The position numbers were made by a program, and so were the translations under genes. A DNA stretch of 64,000 nucleotides from Babylonia areolata (Eukaryota; Mollusca; Gastropoda; Neogastropoda; Buccinidae), in assembly GCF_041734735.1 (NCBI RefSeq), contig NC_134876.1, positions 26,659,752 through 26,723,751 on the forward strand, given 5' to 3'. Positions within the stretch are counted from its first letter, which is position 1; the number at the start of each line of letters is the position of its first letter. Positions 48,470-58,893 of this stretch are shown here, one piece after another. Below the pieces are notes generated by a model. It was not told the DNA's origin. It saw nothing but the letters and a program-made list of their open reading frames with translations, and did no database searches.

Positions 48470-49000
48470 CAGTTTTAATAGATCAGGAACATGTGGAAAT
48501 AGTGGACAGTTTTAAATATCTAAGGCCTATAGTTGATCACAGTCTCACATTCAGTGAACATGTTGATGCCACTACCAAGAAAGCGCAGCAGAGACTTTTT
48601 TACTGCGAAAATTAAGACGTTTTGATGTTAGTCCACACATACTTGAGCTGGTGTACAGAAGTCTGATAGAAAGTGTCATGGCTTTCAGTATTGTGGCCTG
48701 GTTTAGTAATCAAACTGTCAAATTAAAGACAAAATTAGGACGAGTTGTAAACCTGGCCAGCAAAATCATAACCAAACCCCAGCAACAACTGAACACCCTA
48801 TACCAATCCACTTTTACCAGAAAAGTACTCCAAATTTTTAATGATTCCACCCATCCATTTAACTCTTTCAGAAACTTTCTTCTGATAGACGATGCAAAAG
48901 ACCTCTTGCAAAGAAGAATGTGTACAAAAAATCATTTGCCTGCTCTGCTGTTGCTGTGATAAATGATTCGCTCAGATAATGTTTTCATTCCATTGCCTGT
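48086..49000 (+). mobile_element. Rex1-like LINE, RT 3' half, inserted in the 55-bp array
   Basis: The RT begins ITVNTGVPQGCVLSSLLFS (near 48,170) and reads LVKYADNMALVGLL (the FADD position is ADN), then FLKDNFLELNVEKTKELILG. A (CA)n tract at 48,431-48,468 interrupts it, after which the next frame gives VEIVDSFKYLRPIVDHSLTF, ESVMAFSIVAWFSNQTVKLK and NDSTHPFNSFRNFL. The wording is that of Rex1/CR1-group RTs. It is 5'-truncated and dead. The 55-bp array resumes at 49,131, so the LINE plus about 130 bp of spacer split the array. Confidence 0.85.
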
Positions 49001-49130
49001 GATTTGTTCATTGTTCTGATGACAGTTGTCTTTCTTCCCAATATGTATGCATGCATGTGAAAAGAAAGAAGTGAGGGTAGGGTGAGGGTTATAGGTGAAG
49101 AGGGGATAGATACGTGTGTGTGTGTGTGTG

Positions 49131-49461
49131 TGTTGCCGACAGAAAGCACGTGTTGATCAAGGTCCACAATATTTAATGTTGTGTTTGTTGCCGACAGAAA
49201 GCACGTGTTGATCAAGGTCCACAATATTTAGTGTTGTGTTTGTTGCCGATAGAAAGCACGTGATAATCAAGGTCCACAATGCTTAATGTTTGTTGCCGAC
49301 AGACAGCATGTGATGATAAAGATCCACAATGTTTAATGTTGTGTTTGTTGCCGACAGACAGCACTGTTGATAAAGATCCACAATGTTTAATGTTGTGTTT
49401 GTTGCCCATAGACAGCACGTGATGATTAAGGTCCACAATGTTTAATGCTTGTTGCCGACAG
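49131..49461 (+). repeat. 55-bp tandem array, right part, about 6 copies
   Basis: Same unit as 47,290-48,085. The last unit runs directly into UGT copy 2, sharing its GTTGCCGACAG with the probable splice acceptor. Confidence 0.93.
49443..49461 (+). promoter_or_regulatory. Probable 3' splice site of UGT copy 2, within the array
   Basis: TAATGCTTGTTGCCGACAG ends at 49,461, 5 nt before the ATG at 49,467. UGT copy 1 likewise has a splice acceptor just upstream of its start. The pyrimidine tract is weaker here. Confidence 0.5.
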
Positions 49462-49466
49462 GAAGC

Positions 49467-51002
49467 ATGTGCGGTTGGAAGTTGACCTCAGCAGCATTCA
49501 CAACCGCGTGCTTGGTGGTGACCACGTGCACGGTGCAGAGGTCAAACGCCAAGACAGTGGTCAGCGTCCCTGTTCCCTTCACGAGTCATGTCAAATACCA
49601 CAGCAATGTTGCACGTGCTCTGACCGGGCGAGGGCACAAAGCGTGGCTGGCCATACCTAACAACGTGTTGGAAAAGGACTACCTGGATACACATGGTTTA
49701 AACACAATTCCTTATGACACCTTACCTGGCCTGGAAGAAACTTTTGATGCATTAATGATCAGATCTTATTTTGACAACAAACCCGGGAACGTTATTGAAC
49801 TTTGTCAGCTTTCAAAGGAAATATTTAACGTTATGTTGAAAAATGATTCGTTTATTAGAACCATCAAACAACTCAGTCCGGACTTGATTGTAATCGATAA
49901 TCTGCCTAATGCCTATGTTGTGAGTATAATTCCTTACAGACTAGGAATTCCGTTTGCATTCATGGGTTCCTATTACGACTTACCAACTTTACGAGTGCCT
50001 TTTTCACCCGCGGATTCTGCATTCAACTTTCTGACCTTCAGCAACAAAATGACATTTTTGCAGCGGCTACAAAATACGTTTAGTTATATCCAGTTCGCTG
50101 TGTCCAGTCCGTCATTCACTGATGATGCTGTATCAATGTATGCCCCAGAAATGAAATATATACCTTTACACGATCTTGTGAGGCAAGCAGAGATCTTTCT
50201 TGTGGAACTAGACCACGTACTGGATTACCCCAAGCCCATACTGCCCAATGTCAAACTGATTGGTGGCACAGCAACAGGACCAGCCAAAGCCCTGCCACCT
50301 GAGTTCCAATCCTTCATGGACAGTGCCAAGGAGGGTGTAGTGATTGTATCCTTTGGCAGCTACGTGCTCGGCCTTCCAAAGCACATCAGTGACAAGATCC
50401 TGCAGGTTCTGCTGCAGTTGCCCATGAAGTCGGTCTTCAGGTCTAACCTGACATCTCCCGATCCCAAGAAGATCCTGACAGCACTATGGATACCTCAGAA
50501 TGACCTGCTGGGTCATCCACACACCAAAGTGTTTGTCAGTCACTGTGGGAAGAACGGTCAGTACGAGGCCCTATACCACGCTGTTCCTATCGTGGCCACA
50601 CCCCTCTTCACTGACCAACCATACAACGCAGAACGTGCTCGAGTGAAAGGTTTTGCTGAGGTACTGGACCTTAACACATGCACAGCTGAGCAGATGAGGT
50701 CCAGCATTCTGACAGTTGCCAACGAACCAAGGTACAACCAGGCTGTTGTTAAACGTTCCCGTCTGTTCAGAGAGTTGTACGGAGTTCCCATGGAGACGGC
50801 AGCGTATTGGTTGGATCACGTGATGGAATATGGTGGTGACTACATGCGTTCTGCCGGCCAACAAATGCCGCTCTATCAGTATGTGCTGCTGGATGTCTTC
50901 CTCTTCATCCTTGCTGTACTGGCACTGGTTGTTGGTTTCGTTTGTGTTTTCTGCAAAATCATTCACATGCGTCTTCGAAAGAAGAAGATAAAAACAGCAT
51001 AA
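49467..51002 (+). CDS. UDP-glycosyltransferase (UGT, family GT1), copy 2
   Basis: Same role as copy 1: sugar transfer from UDP-sugar in the ER lumen, acceptor unknown. I choose the ATG at 49,467 (511 residues); an ATG 18 nt upstream also opens the frame but would lie before the probable splice acceptor. From this start, residues 1 to about 28 act as signal peptide, H41 in FTSHVKY is the likely catalytic His, the signature starts at W341 (WIPQNDLLGHP, HCGKNG) and closes at D383-Q384. A membrane span lies at about 471-497 and the tail ends KIKTA (KxKxx). The N-terminal half shares only about half its residues with copy 1, but 50,202-50,962 matches 28,898-29,658 with about 22 differences. No frame breaks. 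A 240-codon open frame on the opposite strand is a shadow. Confidence 0.94.
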   Translation: MCGWKLTSAAFTTACLVVTTCTVQRSNAKTVVSVPVPFTSHVKYHSNVARALTGRGHKAWLAIPNNVLEKDYLDTHGLNTIPYDTLPGLEETFDALMIRSYFDNKPGNVIELCQLSKEIFNVMLKNDSFIRTIKQLSPDLIVIDNLPNAYVVSIIPYRLGIPFAFMGSYYDLPTLRVPFSPADSAFNFLTFSNKMTFLQRLQNTFSYIQFAVSSPSFTDDAVSMYAPEMKYIPLHDLVRQAEIFLVELDHVLDYPKPILPNVKLIGGTATGPAKALPPEFQSFMDSAKEGVVIVSFGSYVLGLPKHISDKILQVLLQLPMKSVFRSNLTSPDPKKILTALWIPQNDLLGHPHTKVFVSHCGKNGQYEALYHAVPIVATPLFTDQPYNAERARVKGFAEVLDLNTCTAEQMRSSILTVANEPRYNQAVVKRSRLFRELYGVPMETAAYWLDHVMEYGGDYMRSAGQQMPLYQYVLLDVFLFILAVLALVVGFVCVFCKIIHMRLRKKKIKTA

Positions 51003-52339
51003 TTCTCCTTTTGTAACTGAGCCATAACTCCCGCCACCCCACCCCACCCCTCTACTCCCCGTATTTATCCCATATAAAAAGCTTTTTGGCAAAACCCTTT
51101 CATATGGTACAGAAACGTAGGGGGAGTGATTCAAGTGATGAAATAAGATACTGTAGGACAGAGCTTCTGAAGTAAACATCAGGCTGTCGAAAGGAAAGGA
51201 CCACACCGCTTGTCTACATGTGAGTGTAGCATGTTTTATAAGGTTGTTAATTCCATCCTTTGGCCACAAGTTGGTCATAACATGAGAAATCATGTTTTAC
51301 ACGGTCCTTTGTTTCTTTCTTTCTCTTTCTCTTTCTATCTTTCTGCCAGTCCATCTCTCTCTCTCTCTCTCTCTTTCTTTCTGTCTCTCTCTCCCCCACT
51401 CTCTCTGTCTCTTTCTCCCTCTGTCTCCCCGCCCCTCTCTCTCTCCAGCTGATTATTACCTGCAACATCAGCATCAACATCTTCATGTCAATTGTATATG
51501 TGCAGTGATACATTTGTGTTTGTCTATTCTCTTTATCTGTTTCTCATTTCAGTCATGCCTGTGTGTGTTTCTTTGATTTGTCAGCCTCAGTAACCCCTTC
51601 AGTTCATGCCTTTCAGTATTGCATATACATTTTTTCCCCAATATCTGCTAATGTACTACAATATGCTCTGATATTTGTGTTTATGTATATGTATGTTTAT
51701 AGGTATGTATGTGTGTACATGTATATGCATACCTGTGTTCTCTCTCTCTCTCTATATATATATATAGAGAGAGAGAGATGTGCGCGTGCGCGCGCGCGCG
51801 TGTGTGTGTGTGTGCGTGCGTGCGCGCGCGCGCGCGTGTGTGTGTAGGTGGTGGATGGGTGGGTTGGTGTGAATGTCTGAATGTATTCCCTTTATTACTT
51901 TTTACATTGATGATGATGATTATTATTTTTATTATTATTTGTAGTAGTATAATTTACCAACATTATTATTGCTGTGTCTTATCGTTATTGTTGTTATTGT
52001 TGCCACAAGGACGGATTGGAAGACTAGGCAATGCCTAAAATCTTTATCCTTGAGTGATGAAGTTTTAGACTATCTCTCTGTCTCTCTCTCTTTCTATGAA
52101 GATAATATATTTGAATTGGAATTTACTATTCAGGAACTGTAACAAGAAGTCTCCTTCCCTCTCTCTCTCCCATTATGGATATCATGTTTCTCTCCCTGTC
52201 TCTTTCACTCTCTCTCTCTCTCTCCCATTATGAATATCATGTTTCTCTCCCTGTCTCCTTCAATCTGTCTCCCATTATGGATAACAAGTATCATGTATGT
52301 GCTTGTTCACATCAGTTCAGAGATTACAATATTTTACTT
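51003..52339. other. 3' flank of UGT copy 2 and low-complexity spacer
   Basis: 51,130-51,205 resembles the 3' flank of UGT copy 1. I see no AATAAA close to the stop; AAATAAGATA at about 51,140 is the nearest variant. CT-rich 51,301-51,450, (GT/GC)n 51,775-51,845. Near 52,010-52,070 GGAAGACTAGGCAATGCCTA and AATCTTTATCCTT look like a LINE 3' end. Confidence 0.5.
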
Positions 52340-55025
52340 GAGAGTTGTATGTTATCATTGACAATGACATTCAGATAATGTTTTTGACTGAAACCTGGCT
52401 GAAAGAAAGTGGTGACGAACCCAAGTGTTCTGATCTGACTCCTTCAGACTACAGCATCAAATCCTTCTCCCGTCCCTCTAGAGGTGGCGGACTGGCCGTC
52501 ATCTATCATCAACGCTTCTCCTTTCACATTTCCTTTATCACTTCTTTCCCGTTTGAACACCCTGCCTTTGAACTTGTCCGTGTCTCCCTCCCCTTGCCCC
52601 ATGTGACTGTTCACTTTTTCTGTTTGTATAGTCCTCCACTAAGCCGCAAGAACAAACATACTGACAATAATGTAACCCCCTCCCTGGCTCCTGTATCATA
52701 CTTGGAGACTTCAACGTTCACTTTGACAAACTGCTCCACCCTACTACTGCCAAAACCATAGAGCTAATGACCACGTTTGGCTTCACCCAGGCCACATCCT
52801 GGACTGGCTGGTGCACGGAGATGACGACAGCTGGGTGGAGAATACAGTGGTGTCCCATGACCTCACGTCTGATCATTTCTGTGTTCTCAGTCATCTCAAC
52901 ATTGGCGTTCCACGTTTAAAACCAAAATACGTCACTTCACATAACCTGAAGGCCATTGACTGCAGTGCTCTGAAGCAGGACCTGACCACCCGTCTCTCCA
53001 GCTTGACGTCTTCCACCCTCACTGCTGCAGCTCTGGATTCAGCCATGACCAGCACACTGGACGACCACGCCCCGGCCACCAGACGCAAAGTGTCGTCAGC
53101 CAGGTGTGACCCCTGGTACAGTGCAGCTGCTGAGCAAGCCCGGGCTGCCAAGCAACACAAACACAGAATGGAAAGACTGTGGTGCAAATCGGGATTATGG
53201 GTTCACAAACAGTTGTTTAACTATGCCAAAAAAGCTGTGACAAAGATTATTCATCATGCTAAGACAACATACTATTGTAACAAAGTCAAAGAAAGCTTCT
53301 CAACTGGTCGTTTGTTTCAAGCAGCAAACCGTTTACTTGGAATGAAACAATCATCGCCACTTCCCACCATCTTTCCACGAATTGAACTTCCAAACCGTTT
53401 TCTTCAATACTTTAAGGACAAAATCAATGCGATAAGAAACAAGTTTGACTCAGCCTTACCTATGTTTCCACCTTTCAGTGAACCCTGTTTCCATGGTCGA
53501 CCTCTCACTCTTTTCACCCTTGTGACTCAAGATCTAGTCAGACGTACAATGCTCTCTTCTCCACTTAAACATGCGAACTTGATCGCTTCCCTTTAAATCT
53601 GTTTCTCGATTGCCTTTCTCTTGCCTTTCGTTACTGACATAATGAATGACTCTCTAACGTCTGGAAACTTTCCTGATTCATACAAGTGTCCTATTGTAAA
53701 ACCTCTGCTAAAGAAGCCTTCACTTGATCCCGACGATTTGAAGAATTACCATCCTGTTTCAAATCTTCCCTTTCTGTCCAGGTTGCTGGAGCGTCTCGTT
53801 CTTTTGCAGCTTAGTAATCATTTGACTCACAACTTACTCAGCCCTTTCCAGTCAGCATACACACCTCATCATAGCACTGATACTGCACTTGTAAAGATCA
53901 TGAATGATATGTTAACATCCCTTGACAATGGTAAAATTTGTGTTCTTACATTAGATACTCCTTTGGCATCTCTGGCTCCGCACTGTCATGGTTCCAATCC
54001 TACCATTGGAACAGAACAGAAACAGTTACGGTAAATGGCCATCAATCTGTCCCACCATCAGCTATATATGGCGTTCCGCAAGGATCTGTACTGGGACCAG
54101 AGTTGTTTATTCTTTACACTCAAACGACTTTTTCCGATCTTGATTCTTCCATTGGGGCACTTCAACAGTGTACTGCTGACGTTAAGGCAGACCTTGTTTC
54201 TTCAGTGAAAAATCTGGGTGTGACGTTTGATTCAAACCTTTCAACAATAGTGTATTGCTGACGTTAAGGCATGGATAAATCAAAACAAACTACAACTAAA
54301 TGATTGTAAAACTGAAGCTATCATTTTTTCTTCAAGCAGATTGTCTATAAACAACTCTTTACCTTTCTCTCTCAAAATTGGAGATTCAGATATAGACTTT
54401 GTTTCTTCAGTGAAAAATCTGGGTGTGACGTTTGATTCAAACCTTTCAACAAAGAAACACATAAACAACCTCTGCAAGGCTGCATACTTTCAAATTCGAA
54501 AGATTAGTTCCATCCGACATCTTACTACTCAAGCAACACAAACTCTGATGTGCTCTCTTGTCTTGTCCAGACTTGATTATTGTAACTCGCTCCTCATTGG
54601 TTATCATAAATACTTAATACATAAACTCCAGAAAGTTCAAAACGCAGCAGCAATGTTAATCTTTAGAAGCAAAAATACTGACAATATCACTCATCTCTTG
54701 CATTCTCTTCACTGGTTACCAATTTCTGCCCGCATTCGGTATAATTAACAACTCATACCTTCACCTCCATTCTGTGTGCTGTCCCTCAGTATCTGAGAGG
54801 TCGTTCAAACCTACCCCTCCCCCCCCTTCCCCCCCCACCAACCCCCTCACGGCAACTCAGATCATCTTCCCAATCACGGCGGCTCCTGGCCCCCCGTGTT
54901 AAAACCCGATGATCCTTCGGTGATTTCCTGTTCTCATTTAGCTCCATCAGAATGGAACACTTTACCTCACGATCTTCACCACTCTTTTCATTTCAGTCTT
55001 TTAAAACTGGTTTGAAAGCAACATC
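52340..55025 (+). mobile_element. CR1/L2-like LINE (EN plus RT), decayed and rearranged
   Basis: Endonuclease: MFLTETWLKESGDEPK (52,380), YSIKSFSRPSRGGGLAVIY, then TSDHFCVLSHLNI (52,870). Linker frame 52,811-53,596. RT: PDSYKCPIVKPLLKKPSLDP (53,670), LSRLLERLVLLQL, SPFQSAYTPHHSTDTALVKI (53,850), YGVPQGSVLGPELF (54,065), SSVKNLGVTFDSNLS (54,400), LVLSRLDYCNSLL (54,560) and HSLHWLPISARIRYN (54,705). C-terminal SFQSFKTGLK-type end near 55,005. Several stops and frame shifts, plus an internal duplication at 54,189-54,250 against 54,397-54,452. Confidence 0.9.
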
Positions 55026-55163
55026 TTTTTGAAAACGCCTGTGCAAAGACCTTCCATCCCTTTCCAGTGACATGCAAACTCCTCGCGTGCGTGCGTGCGT
55101 AGTACATGCATGCGTACATACGTGCGTATGTGCGTGCGTGCATGCGTGCGTGTATGTGTGTGT

Positions 55164-55365
55164 GAATGCAGGTGGGCTAATCTTGTTTTCAAATGGAAGG
55201 TTCTCATGTGACTGTCAGACCTGGCCTCTTCCCTAATTATAGCTGCACACTCACTCAGGCTGAACAAATTCACCTTGTCAAGAGCGGTACTGTCTGTGTG
55301 TCTATGTCTCTGTGTGTGTAATTATACAGTATGTGTGTGCATGTGTATACGTGTTTGTGTTTGTT

Positions 55366-55408
<43 letters not shown>

Positions 55409-55530
55409 AGGTAGGCGAATTAAGTTTTGAAAATGGAAGGTTTTCATATGACAGTCAGTCTCTCTCCCCTCCCCCAATCATACTGTGTTGCACGCTCACT
55501 CAGGCTAACGAATTCACCTTGTCAAGGGTG
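55164..55530. repeat. 239-bp-period tandem duplication
   Basis: Copies at 55,164-55,292 and 55,403-55,530 share GAATGCAGGT(G/A)GGC, ATGGAAGGTT, CACTCACTCAGGCT and TTCACCTTGTCAAG. Each is preceded by a GT-rich tract. Non-coding; probably derived from the preceding LINE 3' flank. Confidence 0.85.
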
Positions 55531-55574
55531 GCACCCGTTTCGGTCATGGGATTCACAGAGGAGGCAGAGATGGA

Positions 55575-55958
55575 TGTATGTTTTTCTATTGCTTTGTGTT
55601 GTATTACTCTTTTATCACAACAGATTTCTCTGTGTGAAATTCGGATTGCTCTCTCCAAGAGAGCTCGTCGCTACGAGAGTGCCACCTGTTTAAAAAAAAA
55701 ATTATTAATTTTTTTTTTATATTAAATTCTGCCTGCAATTTCATTTTCTTGTCGAAGTGGATTTCGCGAGGGCAACCCCTTTGCGAAAGTGCATGCTGGA
55801 CACGGGGCCTATGTTCATCATCTCATCCGAATGACTAGCGTCTAGGCCACCCCTGAGAGGGAGGAGAAAATACTGACGACTGTAGGATTGAATCAGTGCG
55901 CTCTGATTCCGTCTCTCACTTCCTAGGCGGACGCGTTGATACTAAGCCAACACTCCAC
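55575..55958 (-). mobile_element. tRNA-related SINE, near full-length
   Basis: On the - strand the head GTGGAGTGTTGGCTTAGTAT with CGTCCGCCTAGGAAGTGAGA and a box-B-like GATTCAATCC (55,885-55,894) forms a tRNA-like Pol III promoter. Then come CTAGTCATTCGGATGAGATG, CGAAATCCACTTCGACAAGA, a second tRNA-like stem unit (GAGCTCTC...GAGAGAGC), TTTCACACAGAGAAATCTGT and an A-rich tail. Same family as 25,150-25,380, here with its head. Confidence 0.88.
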
Positions 55959-56344
55959 TTTCGTGTTTTCGTGTTAAACCAACAAGAAAAGATGATAAAG
56001 AATATAAATGAAAGTGGCAACAATCTCTTGAGCCACTCATCCTGACTGGACACGAAATGTTTCACGAACAGTGACAGAGCGTTGAAATTTTGGGTGAACC
56101 ACAGTGAAAGCTTACACACAGACACACACATACACACACAAGCACGCATGCACGCACACATACACACAAACACACACATACACATACACGAACGTATGCA
56201 CGCACGCACACACACACGCGAATTGAAAGGACAAAAGACACTGATCACGTTTGTCAAGCGCCATAGGTGTCCTTCACCTTGACCTGACCTGGTGTGTGTA
56301 TGCGCGCGCGCGTGTTAAAGTCTTAACTCCCGAGAGCAAGGTTT
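55959..56344. other. CA-rich spacer
   Basis: Imperfect (CA)n from about 56,111 to 56,220. No gene seen. Confidence 0.55.
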
Positions 56345-56655
56345 CGGTTGCGCATGCGCACTAGAGCCTATCCATAAAAGGGAAAGGGGCGGAGTTTATC
56401 TATAAAAAGCGCGAGCACGTGTCCGGTAGAAATGTAAACATGTGGGAGGTGAAAGCAAAACAAAGACCGACTCACTGTTAGCGGAGAAAGATATCCGTGT
56501 ACTCCTGCCACACAATGTGGTCGTTTACGGTTGCCAACGTCGAGGGGCTGTCTGCATGCTTTCCAATTCTCACCGGACAGTACCACGTGCTGGTGCTATT
56601 TTTATCTGACAGACACGTCTAGCGCAAACACAAACGGCTCTAGCTCCGCCCCTTT
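56345..56655. promoter_or_regulatory. GC-rich promoter-like block with mirrored elements
   Basis: GCGCATGCGC (NRF1-type, 56,350-56,359), GC box AAAGGGGCGGAG (56,383-56,394), TATAAAAAG (56,401-56,409) and CACGTG (56,416) stand in order on the + strand. On the - strand the same GC box (56,655-56,644), a GATAAAAAT (near 56,610) and CACGTG (56,584) stand in the same order, so the two sets face each other. CpGs are frequent compared with the surroundings. I see no transcript-like ORF in either direction, so function is inferred. Confidence 0.45.
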
Positions 56656-56961
56656 TCTCTGCATTCAAATTTTGTATTACGTGTAGCTGACACATTTTGT
56701 ACTTTCCAAAGTCAATTCAGGTCTAGATTGGAAGCTGCTAGGCAAATCTTGCTCTCTGCCATAAATGAAGCCAAACCGTAGCTTTATTAGGCTTTTATTT
56801 TGAATAAACCTTCACCGACGTCACAATGTCAGACTCTGGTGAGAAACTGGCTTGATTCAAATCGCCCGCCATTTATAGTCCGGTTCAGGCTTTAACAACA
56901 ATGCACTGGCCCATGCTCATATCGAAATAAATGCTAATCACGTGAAGAAATCAGCTTCTGA

Positions 56962-56995
<34 letters not shown>

Positions 56996-57340
56996 CGGTG
57001 TGTACCACTGACCTATAAACATGGACTGGGAATGCCGCTGTGTGCGCCTTGCAGTCACTTGACGCCAACTGAGCGAGCGAGCCGCGGCCATTTTGGACAC
57101 CTCTCATGGATACTTGTCTAATCCTACCTCAGTCTTGAAAAGACTGTGCGTGCGCCCGCGTGTGTGTTTACGCGCGTCTGAGTGCCTGTTTGTGTTTGTA
57201 TGCATGCATGCATGCGTGTGTGTGTGACTGTGTGTGCGTGTGTGTGTGACTGTGTGTGTGTGACTGTGTATGTGTGTGTGTATGTGTGTGTGACTGTGTG
57301 TGTGTGTGTGTGTGTGTGTGTGATTGTGTGTGCGTGTGTG

Positions 57341-57380
<40 letters not shown>

Positions 57381-58630
57381 CTTCAAAATGAGTCACGGCA
57401 GAGGATGGAGGTAAGAAAAAGTATAACGGGAATATATTCATATTTTTATTGTGTTCTCGCATTATAATATATACAGTCCCCCCACCCCTCCCACACACAA
57501 AGTCACACACACACACATATACACACAGAGTCACAAACACAGAGTCACACACACAGACGCACGCACACGCATGCACACACACGCGCGCGCGCGCGTTCAC
57601 ACACAAACAGACACAAAATTTCCAATTATAATATTTGACCATCAAAAAAATTGACCAAATGTCAGTTCAGTGAATTAACTGTCAGAAAAATATCTTCTTT
57701 TTTTTCCATTTTGCATGTTTCCTAAATAACTGTAGCAAAGGAATGTGTAATAAGATGACAACAAACAAACGAAATCTCCAGTCTTCAGATGACAACAAAC
57801 GAAATCTCTCCTTTTCGCAAAACCTTTTTCTATAAAAAAAAAAAAAAAAAAATACACATACTTCTCAAGAGTATTATAACATTACACTCAAAGAAAAAAT
57901 GCGATTCAGAGTCAATTTCATAAATGCACATAGGACGAGGAATTTTCGACATACATCAGTACAAAGAACCAAAACAGAATCAGACAGCACAAGTCAAACA
58001 GAACAAGTTCGAGCCCCAACCTTATGTCATGGGTATGCACCATGAAAACGGATGACTGTGTGTATGTTCTTCTGGGTAAAGGACGCCATAGAAGGCACAG
58101 TGATTGTAGCATCACAATGTACCAGAAAGATTGACACAAGGTGAAGAATTGTCAGGTGCATTTGCACATGCATGTCTCTAGGACAGACGTTACTGGTTTT
58201 TGAAGAGAACAAGTTTGTTCGTTTGCTTTCTAATATATTTTCCCGTGATGAGAGAATTGTGTTGTTTGGCAAGGAGCTGGATTTTTCCGTGGTTTCACCT
58301 CCTGAAACAGAGTTATGACCAGTTATGATTTCTATGCAATGATATAGTGTCTACAAATTACTTTAAAACTGAAACATACCACTAGAACCACTAAAATGTT
58401 CCATCTTTAAACAGCTGTTTTTAGAGCTCGTCTGTGTTTATTGACATGTGTGTATCGTCAAAGCAGGATGATGATAATAAAATTTATTGCTTAGGATCCC
58501 CCAATCCATTCCGTCCTCGCTCTTCCCTCCCTCCTCCCACCACCCACACAAACACAATTATGCATGCATACACATGAACACACACACACACACACACGCG
58601 CGCGTGCACACGCACACATGCACGGACAAT

Positions 58631-58675
<45 letters not shown>

Positions 58676-58893
58676 GCGTTTTTATGGTCATTTACCAAAA
58701 GATGAATGCACATGTAAGATTGACTTAATTTCCTTAATACGTTTCATTTTGTAGGGGTTATAGGGGATTCTAGTTCCATTTTTAACATGATTTGTTGTAA
58801 TTCAAAAGTGCGGCATTCTGAAAAAATAAATAATAATTTAATATACAAACTACCCCATGCAGAAGAGATGTTGTAAATGAATTTTAATATTAC
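56656..58893. other. Spacer, no gene seen
   Basis: Holds (GT)n at 56,964-56,993, a YY1-like GCCGCGGCCATTTTGG at about 57,081-57,096, the GT/CA blocks listed separately, and (CA)n at 58,580-58,672. Later exons of the THAP gene (- strand) could be here, but none is recognisable. Confidence 0.45.
57130..57620. repeat. Facing GT-rich and CA-rich tracts
   Basis: GT-rich sequence with ACTGTGTG interruptions at about 57,180-57,379 faces CA-rich sequence with AGTCACAC interruptions at about 57,500-57,605. The two are broadly complementary and could fold into a large imperfect hairpin. Confidence 0.85.

Noticed and set aside
50571-51293. 240-codon - strand frame opposite UGT copy 2
   Set aside because: It mirrors the UGT coding frame, and a similar shadow is seen opposite UGT copy 1.
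57124-57645. 173-codon - strand frame rich in His-Thr and Cys-Val
   Set aside because: It is translation of GT/CA dinucleotide repeats.
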